A stretch of DNA of 64,000 nt from Delphinapterus leucas (GCF_002288925.2 NW_022098004.1:14580581-14644580); one strand, 5' to 3'. Positions 1-12,723 are shown, counted from the stretch's first letter. Made by a program: numbers and translations. Notes: generated from the sequence alone by a model not told the origin.

Positions 1-39
1 TTTCTTCTTAAATCTCTTATTAATCCCCTTTATTATTAT

Positions 40-414
40 TTTTTTTTGGCCGCATTGGGTCTTCATTGCTGCGCACGGGCTTTCTCTAGTTGCGGCGAGC
101 GGGGGCTACTCTTCATTTCAGTGCCCAGGCTTCTCATTGTGATGGCTACTTTTGTTGCGGAGCACAAGCTCTAGGTGCCCGGGCTTCATTAGTTGCAGCA
201 TGTGGGCTTAGTAGTTGTGGCATGCGGGCTCAGTAGTTGTGGCATGCGGGCTCAGTAGTTGTGGCATGCAGGCTCTAGAGCACAGGCTCAGTAGTTGTGG
301 CTCACGGGCTTAGTTGCTCTGCGGCATGTGGGATCTTCCTGGACCAGGGATCAAACCCATGTCCCCTGCATTGGCACGTGGATTCTTGACCACTGCACGA
401 GCAGGGAAGTCCCC
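40..414 (-). mobile_element. CHR-type tRNA-derived SINE, long form
   Basis: On the minus strand it starts with the gggacttccc head (ending near 414) and ends in an A-tail, seen here as T-run 40-47. The tRNA-like B box lies near 345-365. A module of about 22 bp (tagttgtggcatgcgggctc) is repeated about three times in tandem near 206-270, which makes this copy longer than its siblings. Confidence 0.85.
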
Positions 415-479
415 TCCCTTCCATTTTATATATGTTACTGGGTAGCATCACCGTCCACTTGTATAACATTTTATAATTT

Positions 480-650
480 TCCAGGTATTTTCACATACTT
501 GCTTTCATTTGGGCCTCATCCCAGCCCTGTGGGATAAGACAGGGAGGCATTACCTTCATTTGTCAGATGAAGTGTCTGAGGCTTAGAGTCAGTGACTTGG
601 GCACGGTCACAAGGCAGTAAAGAGCGGGGATGCGAGCCTGGCATTCCCAC
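480..650 (-). mobile_element. MIR SINE fragment
   Basis: The sequence carries the MIR signature of a 'cattttacagatgaag'-like motif near 558-575 followed by gcttagagtcagtgacttgggcac, as in old mammalian-wide MIRs. Orientation is uncertain. Confidence 0.6.
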
Positions 651-1214
651 TCTAGGTTCATATGCTTTTCTCTTCATTCTCATCTCTGACCCCTGAGAGA
701 ACAACAGGAGACCTTCTCCCAGGAAGACGCCTAACGAGAGGCTGGGGCCCCTGTCAGTGACAAATGAAAGGTGACTTTGGACAAGTCGACATTCATCTCC
801 ATTCACCTCTTGGCTTCCACTGCCTCATGGCATTTGCGGGTTCCTTAAACTTGTAAGAACCCCCCCAAGTGAAGAGGCCAAGTATCCAGCAGGAGGATCC
901 TGGCTGAATAGACTGGTCCACCCACACAGCGGGCTTGGAGGCCACGTAACAGAGCATGTGGACACTGTAGGAGCTGATCTGAAAACATCTCCAGGAAGAG
1001 TAAAGCACAATGCAGAGCAGTGTGTGTGGTGTCCTCCCTGTGACACAAGCAGGGAAAGGGGGGATGAGATTCAGATTTGAGTGCTTTTACTTGCATAAAC
1101 GAACGCTGGAAAGTTATATCAGAAAATAATGAAAGTGGTTGGGGGTAGAGAACAGGGTGGACAGGGACATGGGTGATTTTTCTCAGTTTATGCCCTTTTA
1201 TGTCATTTTGATTT

Positions 1215-1935
1215 TTTTTAAACTTTAAAATTTGAAATAATTATAGATTCACAAAACGTTGCTAATATAGAACAGAGATCCTGTGTATCCTTAACCTGGT
1301 TTTCCCCAGTGGTGACTACAGTACAAAATCACAACCAGGAAATTGACACTCTCCAGAGCTTAGTTAGATTTTACCAGTATTACATGCACTCATGTCTGTG
1401 TGAGTGTAGGTCTGTGCGGTTTTATCACCTGTGTAGATTCGTGTGACCACTGCCACAATCAGCTACAGAACTGTTCCATCACTGGAACTTCCCTACGCTC
1501 CCCATTTATAGTCACACCCATCCCCCTCCCGCTCCCCCAATCCCACTCCTCCCTGACAACCACTAATCTGTTCTCATTTTGAGACTGTTATGTAAATGGA
1601 ATCATACAGTATGTAACCTTTTGAGACTGTCTTCTTTCACTCATCATGAATCCCTTGAGATCCATCCGAGTTGTTCCGAGTATCAGCTGCTCATACCTTT
1701 TCATTGCTGAGTAGAGTTTCCCCCGGGGATGGCTGTACCAGATTGTTGAACCATTCGCCTGTTGGAGGGCATTAGGGTTTACTGTGACATCTGTGTACAT
1801 GTTTTTGTGTAGACCGAAGTTTTCATTTCTTTAGGATGAATGCTCAGGGGTACAGTTGCAAGGTCACATGGTAAATGTATGTATAGTTTTTAAAGTAACG
1901 GCCAAAAGTTCTTCCACAGTGGCATTTTGATTTTC
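1215..1935 (-). mobile_element. Old L1 LINE fragment, antisense
   Basis: It reads as the complement of an L1 3' half, with recognisable phrases such as 'ggaatcatacagtatgtaacc' and 'tcattgctgagtagag'. Its reading frames are broken. A second relic of the same type lies at 31225-31965. Confidence 0.7.
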
Positions 1936-2084
1936 AAATATGAGTATTAAAAAACAAAAACCAAGGATGTTAATGTTGAGTCTGACCATGTCCTCACAAT
2001 CAGGTGGTATTTCTCTTGCCTGACCTAGAGAGCTTTCCTGGGTAAGTGACGTCAGTGTTAAATTCCCACTCTCTCTCCTCCTAG

Positions 2085-2722
2085 GTGTGATACAGATAGT
2101 GGAGGTGATATTGAATGGGATGGTTCTCATGTGTATCGTGGCCTCCTACTTTGTCCTTGCTGGATTCAGTGCCAGCTTTGCCAGCGGCGGTGGCTTTGGG
2201 AACGGCTATTACTCACCGTTTGAGGGCACTGAGCTGGAGCAGGTTCGGCAGCTGGACCAGCAGTACACGATCCTCCGGGCGCCCCTGATATACAGCGGCG
2301 TGGCTGTTTCTCTGGGGCTGGGTGTCCTCACCTTGGGTGTTTTACTCCAAGGAGCCAAGAGTCTAAACAAACTGCCGGGGAAGTGGCTCCTCTTTGAGGC
2401 CGCCTTCAGCCTCCTCGCGGCATTGGGCTACTGCGTAGGCATCGGCCTTTACCTCCACGCGGCCTTGCGGATCAATGCCACAGACACCTGCAGGACAAGA
2501 GAGAGGGTCTATGCCCGCAGGGGTCTCACCTGGATGAACTGCCAGCTGGCAGGCACTGATGGAGCAGCAGCCACCTTTGCTTGTCTTCTGGTGGTGATGT
2601 ATGGCGCCAGCGTGGTGCTGGCCCTGCGGAGCTACCGAGAACAGAAGCACTACAAGGACAGCCAAGAACAGCACAGCAATTATAATGATGCACCAGAATA
2701 CCTGTGGTCTGGGATACTCTGA
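2085..2722 (+). CDS. MARVELD3: MARVELD3 terminal coding exon (MARVEL domain)
   Basis: MARVELD3 is a tight-junction protein of the occludin/tricellulin (TAMP) family that spans the plasma membrane four times. In epithelia it is known to dampen MEKK1-JNK signalling. The exon follows a ctcctcctag acceptor. Its first two bases (GT) finish a split codon, and it then encodes 211 residues to TGA at 2720-2722. Counting from the first full codon, helices are near residues 5-27, 66-88, 100-124 and 159-181. The first outer loop is rich in Gly and Tyr, and the second carries Cys135 and Cys152. The tail is Lys/Tyr-rich and ends YLWSGIL; human ends in a very similar YLWSGTL as I recall it. The cytoplasmic N-terminal exons lie left of the window. 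Human has alternative last exons, and this is one of them. Confidence 0.93.
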
Positions 2723-3672
2723 GATCTACTACTGGAACCTAGAAGTCAACCCAGCTTCCTTATTTCTCTCAAAAACCACATTACATAAATGTGGTTTTCA
2801 TGTACTTGATTTTACAAATGTTCCCTTTGGCACCAATGCAAAGCTAAATGATCATCCCATTTTTCTATCAATGTCTTTGTTGGCTGAGAGCTAGAAAAAA
2901 AATACCTCCACCTTCGCTACAAAGATCAACATTGGAAGTTTGCATATACGCTTATGGTTTGACTCTCTTACCAAATGGTAAGGTAATAATACTAAGTAGC
3001 CAGAGAAATTCTGAAAGATGAGAACAACACATCAGGGGTAGCAGGCCCAGTGTTACAGTGGAAATAGCTTGCCTGACCAAACTAAAGTCACTAAGAAAAA
3101 CATGCCGTTTCCCCCTGTATTTGATCCCAGGGGAATGATTATAAAGCATTTGTGTGATTAGATTCCAAATGAGTAATTACATTCTGGCTCTCTCCTGGAA
3201 GAAAACTCTCCTGCCCATTCGACAGTATACCATGACTGTATGGGTCCCAGAGGTTGGATCCCTGAAACCTGAAGACAGGTAGGTGCTTTTAGCATGCATG
3301 TTCCTCCTCGGGATTCCTGGGGTAGGGCTCAGATAAAATGGTTTTTGCCACCTTTCCAAGCTAGTTGCTTTCTTGTTTCAAGTCATTTGATTGGAATTCA
3401 CTTTCCTGAAATATTTTATAATTTCCTGAAATATGACGCCTCCAAATAGTGAGAAATAAAATTCATAAACTTCTTAAACGTGTTATTCAGCTGAGTACAA
3501 AGATAAAGCAGTTGATTTTACTAGACTATACAGGCATTTTGGAGCCTTCTTTATTTCTGCATCCCTTCCAGCGCCCTACAGAGTAGGCCTTCAAAGGTCG
3601 ATTGTAATCTCTCACAATTCTGAATTGTTTCCATAATGTAACAGATCATTAACACTGAATCTCAAAAATAAA
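2723..3672 (+). other. MARVELD3: MARVELD3 3' UTR (extent inferred)
   Basis: Non-coding sequence follows the TGA at 2720-2722. Candidate poly(A) signals AATAAA lie at 3455-3460 and 3667-3672. The end point is not proven by sequence alone. I see no interspersed repeat here. Confidence 0.5.
3455..3460 (+). promoter_or_regulatory. MARVELD3: Candidate poly(A) signal, MARVELD3
   Basis: A canonical AATAAA lies about 735 bases after the stop codon. A second candidate lies at 3667-3672. Which one is used cannot be told from sequence. Confidence 0.4.
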
Positions 3673-4639
3673 GTTCTTTCAGTAATTTTAACCTAAAGTT
3701 TTATAGCTGTGCTTATACTTTACAACTAGTCTCAGATATTCCGTTCATGTAAGATGCAACTAGAAATATACATGTTCTTATTATAAAGGGTAGTTTTTCT
3801 AGTTGCCATCTTTTTTTATAACATTGTTTTATTTTCATATTACAAATGAGATTAAACTATTAATAAGTTCAAACCAAATTTTTAGTACACTTCTAAAAAC
3901 AGCAATTTTGACAGAAATCTCAGACTGTCTATACAGTTAGTAAGAAATCAGCAAACGTAAGCCCATTTCAATGTATGCCAAAGTGGCTATTAAAAAAATT
4001 CAGTCAATGTCATTTTCCTCTGATGTGTGTTGGCCATTTTTACCCCTGCATGTTTGCTGACTCTTTTCTCTGGAATATATTACCTTTCCTCTCTCCTCTT
4101 AAATCCTTCCTATTGCTAGTTCTTATAGAACCTATCCAAGGTGAAGGATCAAAACTAAACCTCAAACAGAAATGAGAAAATATCTAGATTCTACTTTTAC
4201 AAAAAGTAAAGCTTGGAGGAAAACAACAACTAGAAGTCTACACTGCTAGCTTAAAATACAAACACCAGTGCCACAGAAAGCCGCTTCTGCTCCACCACCT
4301 TAGCCCGAGGCAGTGGCTGGAGTCCCGCAGAGTTTTCACTGAGTGGTAAGACAAGTCTAACAGCAGCAAAAATCAAACAACCCATTTCCCACCCGAACCC
4401 CCCCAAAAACCTTCCCAACACCCACTATTCCCACCTAGGATTTATTCCCTGAAACATACCCTGAGTAGAGCTTTGCCCGTGTCTGGGTCCGGGGCTTGGA
4501 AAAATGAGGACTTTGGCCACTGCGACCCCTGTGTGGTGCACTGGTCCAGCTCAGCTCCTCTCAAATCACTGTAGCGACATTCAAAATGCCTTAGCAAAAC
4601 TTGCCTTAGTTACTACCACTTGGCAGGTTGGCAGGTCAA

Positions 4640-4885
4640 GATTTCTTACTCACATTTTACAGATGAAATGAAGGTTCAAGAAGGCTAAGTGGCTCGCCCA
4701 ATGGTTGACATTTCATTGAGTGCTCACTGTGCCAGGTCCAGTACTGAGCTAAGGAAGCATTTGTTGACATCATCTCATTTTAGCTCACAGCTGTTGAGAG
4801 AGAGACTATTATCTCCATTTAACAATCGAGAAAAAAACACCTGCCTTGGAGAGGTGAACTTGCCTAAAGTCAAATCTTTTTAAGT
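4640..4885 (+). mobile_element. MIR-like SINE pair
   Basis: Two adjacent MIR signatures are present: 'cattttacagatgaaatgaaggttcaag' type near 4655-4682, and an 'attatctccatttaacaatcgag' type near 4808-4832. Both are old and diverged. Confidence 0.55.
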
Positions 4886-5544
4886 AGCAGAGGAAAAACT
4901 CAGACCCAGTGAATCACACACGGGAAAGTGTTCTGAGTGACTAACGTGCTCTTGTGGTGCGTGATGTACCAGGGAGACAATATCACACGAAGGAGAGAAC
5001 ACACTCAAGAGAAGTTCACTTCTGCCACCCTGTAGGCAGGTGTGCGTGTCATGGAACCGAGGTATGAAAGTAGATGGTGGCATTGAGCCCAGCACATTGG
5101 AGGTGCTCAAGGAACAGTTGGTGAACCAAGTTTTCAAAATTTCATTCTGCTAAACGAGGAGGAAACCGGCAAAATGATTTCAACTGGGCCTTTATTTGGA
5201 GTGAGAGGTAGCTAATCTTGCTTGGAAGTCCAGAGATTATGGGAGACAACCAATGGGGAGAGGGGAGGGGAACAATTTAGAGGCTTAGCTAGATTAGATG
5301 TACTGTGTGAGCCAAAACTCACCACTGTCTTAAACTCTAACACCAAAGCCATTAGGACAGACAAGATGGCCAGATTACCCACTTAGTTCCTCTGTATCAC
5401 TGGTAGTTCTGTGGTTTGTTTAAGAGGAGCTGTAGATTATTTACAAATTAAGTTCCCTCTAGTCAGCTAATAACCTGCATGGAAATAAGGACCATGCTTC
5501 CTGTCTTTGGGATTTCTTTAAACATATAAACCAAGTTAGAATAT

Positions 5545-8500
5545 AATATTTCTTAATGTAAAATATCTTTATTGCTATTTCAGCTTAAATGGTGATCAAA
5601 AATATTTATTCTTGCCTTAACTCATAGCTTCATAGAGTGTTATGGAATGTGGTTTCATTTGTTATCTTCCCCTACAACAAGAAAAAGCAGAAAAATCCTA
5701 AAGGTGCTTTTGGTTAAGAAACTAATTTCACATACAAGTTAGAGAAAATTACAGTTTCATGCTAAAATAAAGTACTTATAAAATAACAGGTACTCCATTT
5801 TAAAACAAAGCCATGAAAAAGATTCCATTTTATTTTATTTATTATTATTGTTATTATTATTATTTTTTTTTACAAACAATAGATTTGCTGCAACATGCTC
5901 TGGCTCATATTATTGAATTAAAAAATTTAACACATTTCAAAAATATCAAAAATACACTATAATGAGTCTTAGGACTACAATATGACAATGATTGCACAAA
6001 ACCATAAGATATGAACTCACTGTCTGGATGACATCCACTGGCAACAGTGAGAGAAAACCCTACAGCTTCTGAGAGATGTGCGTGAAATTTCGAAGGAGCT
6101 TATGTGTGGTTGAATGATCATCAAATGAGGGAAACAGAGCAGGATTTACTGTAGCTGCTTTTCTCAACCCAGGAAGTGCTTACCCAACTATGGGGCAAAA
6201 GTCACTAACTGGAGAGAAAGATTAACTTGCCATTGGGGGAGTCTGAAAGTCCCCACCCAGAGGGAAGTAAAAAGTGACACAAGACAGTTCTATAGTGATG
6301 CTGAGGACATCACTGAATGGCTTGGAGACTATTTAATAGTTGGTACATTTATCAATAACAGCCAAGTGCTCCCTTATGGAGGTCTCTTCATTAGTAATTA
6401 TTGAGTAGATAGAGAAGGTGAGCCTGTGGCTTCCAAGTACCTGCTTTTGCTGAAAGCCTACATGGAAAGAAGGGCATCATTTGATATTCAGTAGATCAGC
6501 CAAACCTCACTGGCTCCATCTCCTAGAAAATAGCACCCAATGATCACCAAGCTGCTCGTGTTGGCTCTTCTATACACCAGGAAAATGAATTCATCAACTT
6601 ATTGCACACATACACTCTACAGTAGTATAATAAAGCCCTCTCTTGTAATGAGGAGTGGTAATTCAATGACTCTATGGTAGCACGGTAGATGTATGACATA
6701 CTAGCATTCAAATTTTCAAATGTATTTTCGATCCATTTGGATAAAAATAAAAATACCATGGCTGCCAAGACTTGTGTATTTTTCTTTCTTCCATGGGACT
6801 CCTGGACTGCTCCCATTAAGCAGGAGTGATGTTCTTTCAGAAATTCTCTTAAACGTCTCTATTAAATGGGAGGTACTCACAAGGACCTGAGAATCATGCA
6901 GAGGCCGGGATCTCTGGGCTAGAGGTCAACGGGCCTCTGCCCACCTGGGGAACACATCTCTGGGTGAAGTCCTGGGAAGTAGATTACATTCACCTGGAGG
7001 CAGATTACTGGCTTTCACCACCTGACAACCTAATCAGATCACACAATAACTGTAAATGACTTCATAGGTCAAAAGAGTTCTGTGTATTTTTGGTGATGGG
7101 CTATGGCCTTTTCATCCTCTGTTTTAACAAAGAGCAATTATAGAGGGAAATGAATCAAAGGAAGTTACAAAAAAGAGTAGTCAGTTTTGGTGTAGCCTAT
7201 ATTAAAGGTTTTAATACAACCTAACATTTCCTGAACATAAATCTACCACATAAAAGAACATCTGGAACTTTAGGGTCCTTCTGACTAAAAAGTAAATACA
7301 TTTACTTTTAGTAAAGTCATTTCATAACTGGGTTTTGTGGTGGTTCCAATTAGTAGGGTGGGAAGCTAAGACAAGAAAAGGTTCACAGATAAAGGATAAT
7401 TTTTAAAAGACTATACTATTGAAGTGGTATATTCCCAAAATAATTTCCAACACTGTCATCTTGGGTTTTTTCCGTCATTTTCATTCCCCCTCCCAATTTT
7501 TCTATTAAAAAATAAGGCGGCAACATACTACTGTTCCCGTCTTTCTTACAGCACCTGAACTTTGCATGAACCACTATGTTCCCCACTTCAAATCAAGACC
7601 TGAGTTCTAAAATTTTGCAGTAGCTAACCAGTAGTTTGACACAGAAAAGCTGTGTTCCTGGTAATTTGGGGACTCAAATTCAGATCCTTGATGGGCTGAA
7701 CACTAGACAGCCATTGGTATGGAACCCCCCCAAGAGTGTACCCCACTGACACACGCACATGGGTACGGGGCCTCTGAGAAGATGAGGATACATAACCATT
7801 TGTGGAGTGGTCATCTGGTTTTCTACCACTGCTTTAACAAAACTTCCCTCCGCCCCCCCAAAAAAAAAAGACAAATATATGTATAGATTAACCTTATCTT
7901 TAACATTTTGTTTCTCATGAAACAAATTAAAAATGGTTCCACTCTATTTTCTTTTTAATTGTGAAAGTATTTAAAAATTCAAAGCACATTCCCCACTGGG
8001 TAACATTAAGCAATGTCAAAACTTCGCAGGAATAAAGAGGAATTAATTTTCCTAAGTACATCTTCTAAAAGAAAAGGCAACAGAACAGAATTATGGAAGG
8101 AACTGCATTTTGCAAGGGTTACATGGAATGTGCAAAAAAAATCAGTAAACCAGGTTTTCTGTAAGCTTAGGATTTTCTCAATTAAGTCTTTCAGAAATTA
8201 AGCCCAGTACTGTGAAACCATGTGAGATGGATAAGCATTTTCAGAAGAAGACTCTGTTAAACATTAAGAGGTGAACCCTCAACTCACTCCTGATGTTTTA
8301 GAAAACCATCTCTCTGCTCTAGAGTAAGAGAAGGAACCTGCCTAACCCGGAAGCTCCATCCATCCATCTGTGCTCGTTCGGCCTCAGTCTGTTCAGAGTC
8401 ATCTATAACTCAAGGTTACTTGCATGTAAGCAGCAGCAGCCTTGGCCCTACGTGCTAGGAGGCTGACTGCCACCTCCATCACATGTTATGGAAAGAGGCC

Positions 8501-9402
8501 AATCCCCAAATGCCTCTCTTGTGACCTGCTGGGAGGTTCCTAGCAGGTGTCACATTTGTCAAGGAGTTATTCTCTTTTTGTGATTTGGGGGGAAGTAGTC
8601 TTAGTCCTCACTCCTTCCCCATCTTCATTCCCAAAAGAAGGTCCTACTCCCCTGTGTCTCAGGAACGTTCACAGCCTGACATCCAACAGTTAAATCAATT
8701 TCCCAGGGCCCCTCCTAGAACCTCCTAGAACCCTCACAGCCGGCGCCAACACCGGACGACCATCCTGCCTGTGGACAAAGGCGCTGGGCTGCCTCTAAGA
8801 AGACTGGCTCGAGTGCAGATTCAAAAATAAAAAGTTCACAGTCAATGAAAAGTGCTCTCACTACATCACATACATAAATTATCTGTTTGATTGGTTCTAC
8901 ATTTCCAATAAACATCATTTTGATAGGCTGTATTCTCGTAGAGAAGAAGGAAAAGCCATGTGACTAGTCACGTTGCATCCCGTCAGGTTGAGATATAAGG
9001 TGATTTCTCTGTCACAGAGATCCAACAGCAGCAATCAGTAAAGGGAATCAATCTTCAGTTATTTCCTCCACAGAAATAGTCCCTTTCCTGCCCAGGCAGG
9101 CAAATTCTCAAAATTATCCTAGGAGAGAAAGGGTTAATGGCAGGTGGTAGGACTGGTACAGGGCAATGCCTGCCTGCTCCCCAGTAGCCCTGGGGATCCC
9201 AATGCAGGTTAAATGTGAAACTGAACACTGATGGTGTTTATAGCTTATCCAGAGCAAGACCCTGACAGCTCTCACCATGTCTGGCTCCGAGTTCTACCCC
9301 CCTCTCATCTGTGGTTTAGAAATGCAGAGGCAGAGTGCCCCTGGTAGGGTGCCCTACCCCACACCTCACAGCCTTCCCAGCGCCGTGGCCCCCAGGGGGG
9401 TA
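5545..9402 (-). other. PHLPP2: PHLPP2 3' UTR (distal end inferred)
   Basis: Minus-strand sequence follows the TAG at 9403-9405. No long interspersed repeat interrupts 5620-9400, apart from short AT-rich and poly-A tracts (5828-5872, 7858-7869). That is what a long conserved 3' UTR would look like. The stretch is AT-rich and has no credible ORF. The distal limit is a guess from poly(A) signals. Confidence 0.5.
5568..5573 (-). promoter_or_regulatory. PHLPP2: Candidate poly(A) signal, PHLPP2
   Basis: TTTATT on the plus strand is AATAAA for PHLPP2. It would give a 3' UTR of about 3.85 kb, a plausible length. Alternatives are at 5605-5610, in the run near 5828-5845, at 5191-5196, at 3828-3833 and at 3550-3555. 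Use of the last two would run into the MARVELD3 3' region. Confidence 0.35.
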
Positions 9403-10557
9403 CTACAGCGCCGTGTCAAACTCCTCTGCGAGCTCGGTCCGACCCTCTTCGCTGGAATCAGGCTCAGGCCTGCTTTCCTGGTGGTGTTTCATTTGTTCCT
9501 TCACTTCTTCTTCGAGGTCACGAGGTACAACGAACTGGTCCTCCGGCTCCAGCTGAGCGGGGGCAGCAAAATAGCCAGTTTTCTTCCTGGGTGCTTCTGT
9601 GGCCACTTCGATGAGGTTCAGGCTATCTCCCAGGGGCACAATCGAGCCATTGGAGAGCTTCTTTCCGTAGAGACAGGAAGTGGAGGGAGACTTCTGTAAC
9701 TCCGTCTTGTCTTTGCTCACTGGCAGAAGGATGCCACTACTCACACTGTTCTGTCTTCGGATCCCAAAAACTAACCCTCTAGCACGTTCCTCGAGGCATG
9801 GGGTAGGAGAATTCTCCCTAAGAGTGGGAGAGTTCTCAAGCTGCCTGCCCCTACAGCAGTGGATATCTACTTCTACTTCCACCTTGCTGCCATTTGTCAT
9901 GACCCCTTCAACGGGCTGGTCGTCATCACTGTCCAGGCCGTTGTCGGACTGGTTACTGGAGAAAGTCGCACAGGACGGCTGGCGCTGAAACACCCCTGAT
10001 GTGGGCGTTGGGTGGAGGCTGCAGCGCCTCTCTGGCCTTGAAAGCAAGCCAGCGTCCAGGCCAACAGTGTTATGTTCGTCAGAGGCAGTGGATCCCACCT
10101 CACTGCTCACCTCTGAAGTAGACATCTCACTGCTGAACTCAGAGGCAATACCACTACTGGAGGAAGGAGTGGTTGGCTTGGGCGGGTCCTTGATGGCGGC
10201 GGTTGAAGCAAATCCCACAGGACCTGGGAGGGTGAGCCCATTCATTTCACAAGTGCAGCCCTCCTCGCCAACGTTCAAATAAACCACCATCGCACCCACA
10301 TTGTCCTGACAACCATAGCTCTGTGCTAATGTGCACAGCTTCTTGGCAGCCGCTAATGGGTCTTGTACATGGCATACTGCGTTGACTGCTTCTGTGTATG
10401 ACAAGTGTTCCCACAATGCTTTGTTTCCCAGAATCAGCAACTCATCCTGAATGGTAAGTGGAGTGGAAGATATGTGGGGCTTGGGGAGGATCCAAGGGTA
10501 GAGGTATGTACAGCCCAGCAGCCGGGTACAGCAGGTTACCCCATTCACTTTGTTGTC
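9403..10557 (-). CDS. PHLPP2: PHLPP2 last coding exon: PP2C end and C-terminal tail
   Basis: This exon encodes residues about 940-1323 in one exon, with phase 0 entry (acceptor ctctag, first codon GAC) and stop TAG at 9403-9405. It begins [12 protein letters not shown] and contains the last part of the PP2C fold. The catalytic GCQDN motif supplies the metal-binding Asp1024. Position 1016, which is Leu/Ser polymorphic in people, is Leu here. The tail is Ser/Thr-rich ([21 protein letters not shown]) and probably disordered. It ends EEFDTAL, a class I PDZ ligand that in human PHLPP binds NHERF/Scribble-type scaffolds. The open frame continues a few codons upstream only because the intron lacks a nearby stop. 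Confidence 0.96.
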   Translation of the reverse strand, partial: DNKVNGVTCCTRLLGCTYLYPWILPKPHISSTPLTIQDELLILGNKALWEHLSYTEAVNAVCHVQDPLAAAKKLCTLAQSYGCQDNVGAMVVYLNVGEEGCTCEMNGLTLPGPVGFASTAAIKDPPKPTTPSSSSGIASEFSSEMSTSEVSSEVGSTASDEHNTVGLDAGLLSRPERRCSLHPTPTSGVFQRQPSCATFSSNQSDNGLDSDDDQPVEGVMTNGSKVEVEVDIHCCRGRQLENSPTLRENSPTPCLEERARGLVFGIRRQNSVSSGILLPVSKDKTELQKSPSTSCLYGKKLSNGSIVPLGDSLNLIEVATEAPRKKTGYFAAPAQLEPEDQFVVPRDLEEEVKEQMKHHQESRPEPDSSEEGRTELAEEFDTAL

Positions 10558-12723
10558 CTAGAGACAAGCAGAATGCAAACTCTGAGAAACAAGCAACAAT
10601 GACACCGAATTTTATATCTCTCTAGATCACAATGCTTAGGGCTCTACAATAAAACAGAATTGACATGTTATGTGGTTTTTCCTAGGATCTGTGTAATTTT
10701 AAGTGGACTTACGAAAAATAAATGTATAGAATTCTAAAAGGACAAAATATCAAATGGGTATTATTCTGCAAATAGTTCAGAGGACTGAGTTAAAACCAAT
10801 TAAAATTAAGTGGCTAAAAGGCACCTCCGTCTCAAAAGATATTTGCTCTAACATGAAGTATAGGCCTCAGCATGTTCTTAAATAGAGAAACATCTGTTAG
10901 AAAAACAATAAGCAAAACTATCAATTCCCCATCACTAGTATTCTTGGAAGGGCCAAAACTCAGATGGGTCACTAAATATGACTTCTCATTTAAAGGCAGA
11001 GTTGGGACTGAAGATACTGAATGGCTAAGAGAATTTTTATAGCTAAAGCACTGAATAATGCCTAAAGTCTGAAATCAGTGGCATAATTTACCTACTCTGT
11101 AATGGTTGTACCAAGAACGATGTAATTCTAAACTCAGAGGAAAATAACCCTGGTTGCAGGCTGGGAATGTTTATCTGCCAGATGCTTCATATTGATTTCT
11201 TCTCAAGATAAAACCAAACAAAACTGCTAAAGCCCTCAATATACTAATTTCATAGTTGCAGTCATTCTTTGGGTGAAAATCCTGCCTCATTTATCAGAAT
11301 TTGTCACAAATTCTCGAAATTTATAATCTTATTTTCCTTACCTGTAAAATGAAAATAAAAGCACTTCTTTCATAGGGGTTATTGTGAAGCTTAAACAAAA
11401 CAGTCAAAGTACAATGCTTAGCAAATAACAAGAAAACAATAAATGTCTGTAGTTATAAAAGTGTTTCCTACTTGTCCAGGACTCCCTAAGAAAAATCTGA
11501 ACATTATCTAAATTCTGTAATAGACTAATCAAGCAAAAAGTTATCTTTTATCTTTCATCTGTCTTGACTGAAAGACTCTCCTAAGACCAAATTTCCAGAA
11601 TCTCCATAGCATCAACCACATTATAATGATACTTTTCTTGGTTTTGTGCTTCCTTGGATGGAATCTTTTATAGTCCTTATTACAGAATTCTGACAGAACA
11701 GACAGCCTAGAAGTGGACCCACACATATAGTCGACTGATCTTTGACAAAGGAGCCAAGGGAATTCAGTGAAGAAAGGACAGTCTATTTCAAAACATGGTG
11801 CTGGGTCAACTGGACATTCACATGCCAAAAAAGAAAAAATACCTAGACACGGAGCAGCTTACACCTATCACAAAAATTAATTCAAAACAAAACACAGACC
11901 TAAATGTAAACTTCTAGAAGATAACACAGAAGAAAATCTAAGTGACTTTGGGTTTGGCAATGAGTTTTTAGATACAACACCAAAAGCATGACCCATGAAA
12001 GAAGAAAACTGGTAAGCGGGACTTCATTAAACTAGAAACTTCTGCTCTGCAAAAGACAGCTAAAAGGATGAAAGACAAGCCACAGACCGGGAGAAAATAT
12101 CTGCAAAACATTTCGGATAAGGACTTGTATCCAAAATACACAAAGAGCTCAACAATAAAGAAACAAACAATCCAATTAAAAATGGGCAAAAGATCTGAAC
12201 AAAATTCTGCTTTGCAGTAAACAATGTCCACATGTAATTGCTAAAGTCTTTTTGAAAGCAAAAAACGTTATGCTAACTTCTGAAAAGGGAGAAAAGTTAT
12301 AGAGATACTGATGCTTCTTTATTAAAAAAAAAAATACCAGAGTATACTAAGCCATATACAATATAAAAAGGAAAAATACTGTGAAACTTTTCATTTCAGA
12401 ACAGGGATGTCAAACTATAAAACTTTTTTTCTTCTGTTTGGAATAACAAACCAGATGAAAATTAACCAAGGAGGACATTTACATTTATTTTACATGCTAT
12501 ATATGTCTCAAGGACCACAAATTAGGATTTTTCATTTCTAATTAATTTGCTTTTTCTTTCTGCTCGTCATTAGCTGCTCATTAGATTTTCTTTTATTACT
12601 ATTTTCAGGATTGGATACAATTTACAGGGCTTGATAGGAAGAAAATGGACGTTCACTGTTCTATGCAGACCAGCACTCATTAGATTCGGGGAGCGGAAGT
12701 GACCGGTGGAGAGCAAGATTCAC
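10558..12723 (-). other. PHLPP2: PHLPP2 intron (residues 939/940 junction)
   Basis: This is a GT-AG intron with donor gtgaatct, which is weak at +3 to +6. It contains an L1 ORF2 relic at 11690-12215. The rest is AT-rich, with nothing else recognised. Confidence 0.85.
11690..12215 (+). mobile_element. L1 LINE fragment, ORF2 C-terminal region
   Basis: The nucleotide sequence is typical of late L1 ORF2: 'tggtgctgggtcaactgg', 'aactagaaacttctgctctgc', 'caaaagatctgaac'. It lies sense on the plus strand, so antisense to PHLPP2. Frame is broken by many indels. Confidence 0.8.

Larger units (their letters stand above)
1..2084 (+). other. MARVELD3: Last intron of MARVELD3 (3' part)
   Basis: This is non-coding sequence upstream of the MARVELD3 terminal exon. 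It ends in a pyrimidine-rich tract and a CTAG acceptor at 2081-2084. It holds an antisense SINE, a MIR and a long antisense L1 relic, listed separately. I see no convincing second exon in 660-1210, although human MARVELD3 is known to have alternative last exons. Confidence 0.7.

Noticed and set aside
206..270. CRISPR-like direct repeats
   Set aside because: The units are contiguous, without spacers, and lie inside a SINE of a mammalian genome.
845..1096. Possible extra MARVELD3 alternative exon or minus-strand gene
   Set aside because: Open frames here have no MARVEL-like hydrophobic segments and no good acceptor or donor pairing.
9277..10282. Plus-strand open frames across the last PHLPP2 exon
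   Set aside because: They are antisense shadows of the real minus-strand coding exon.
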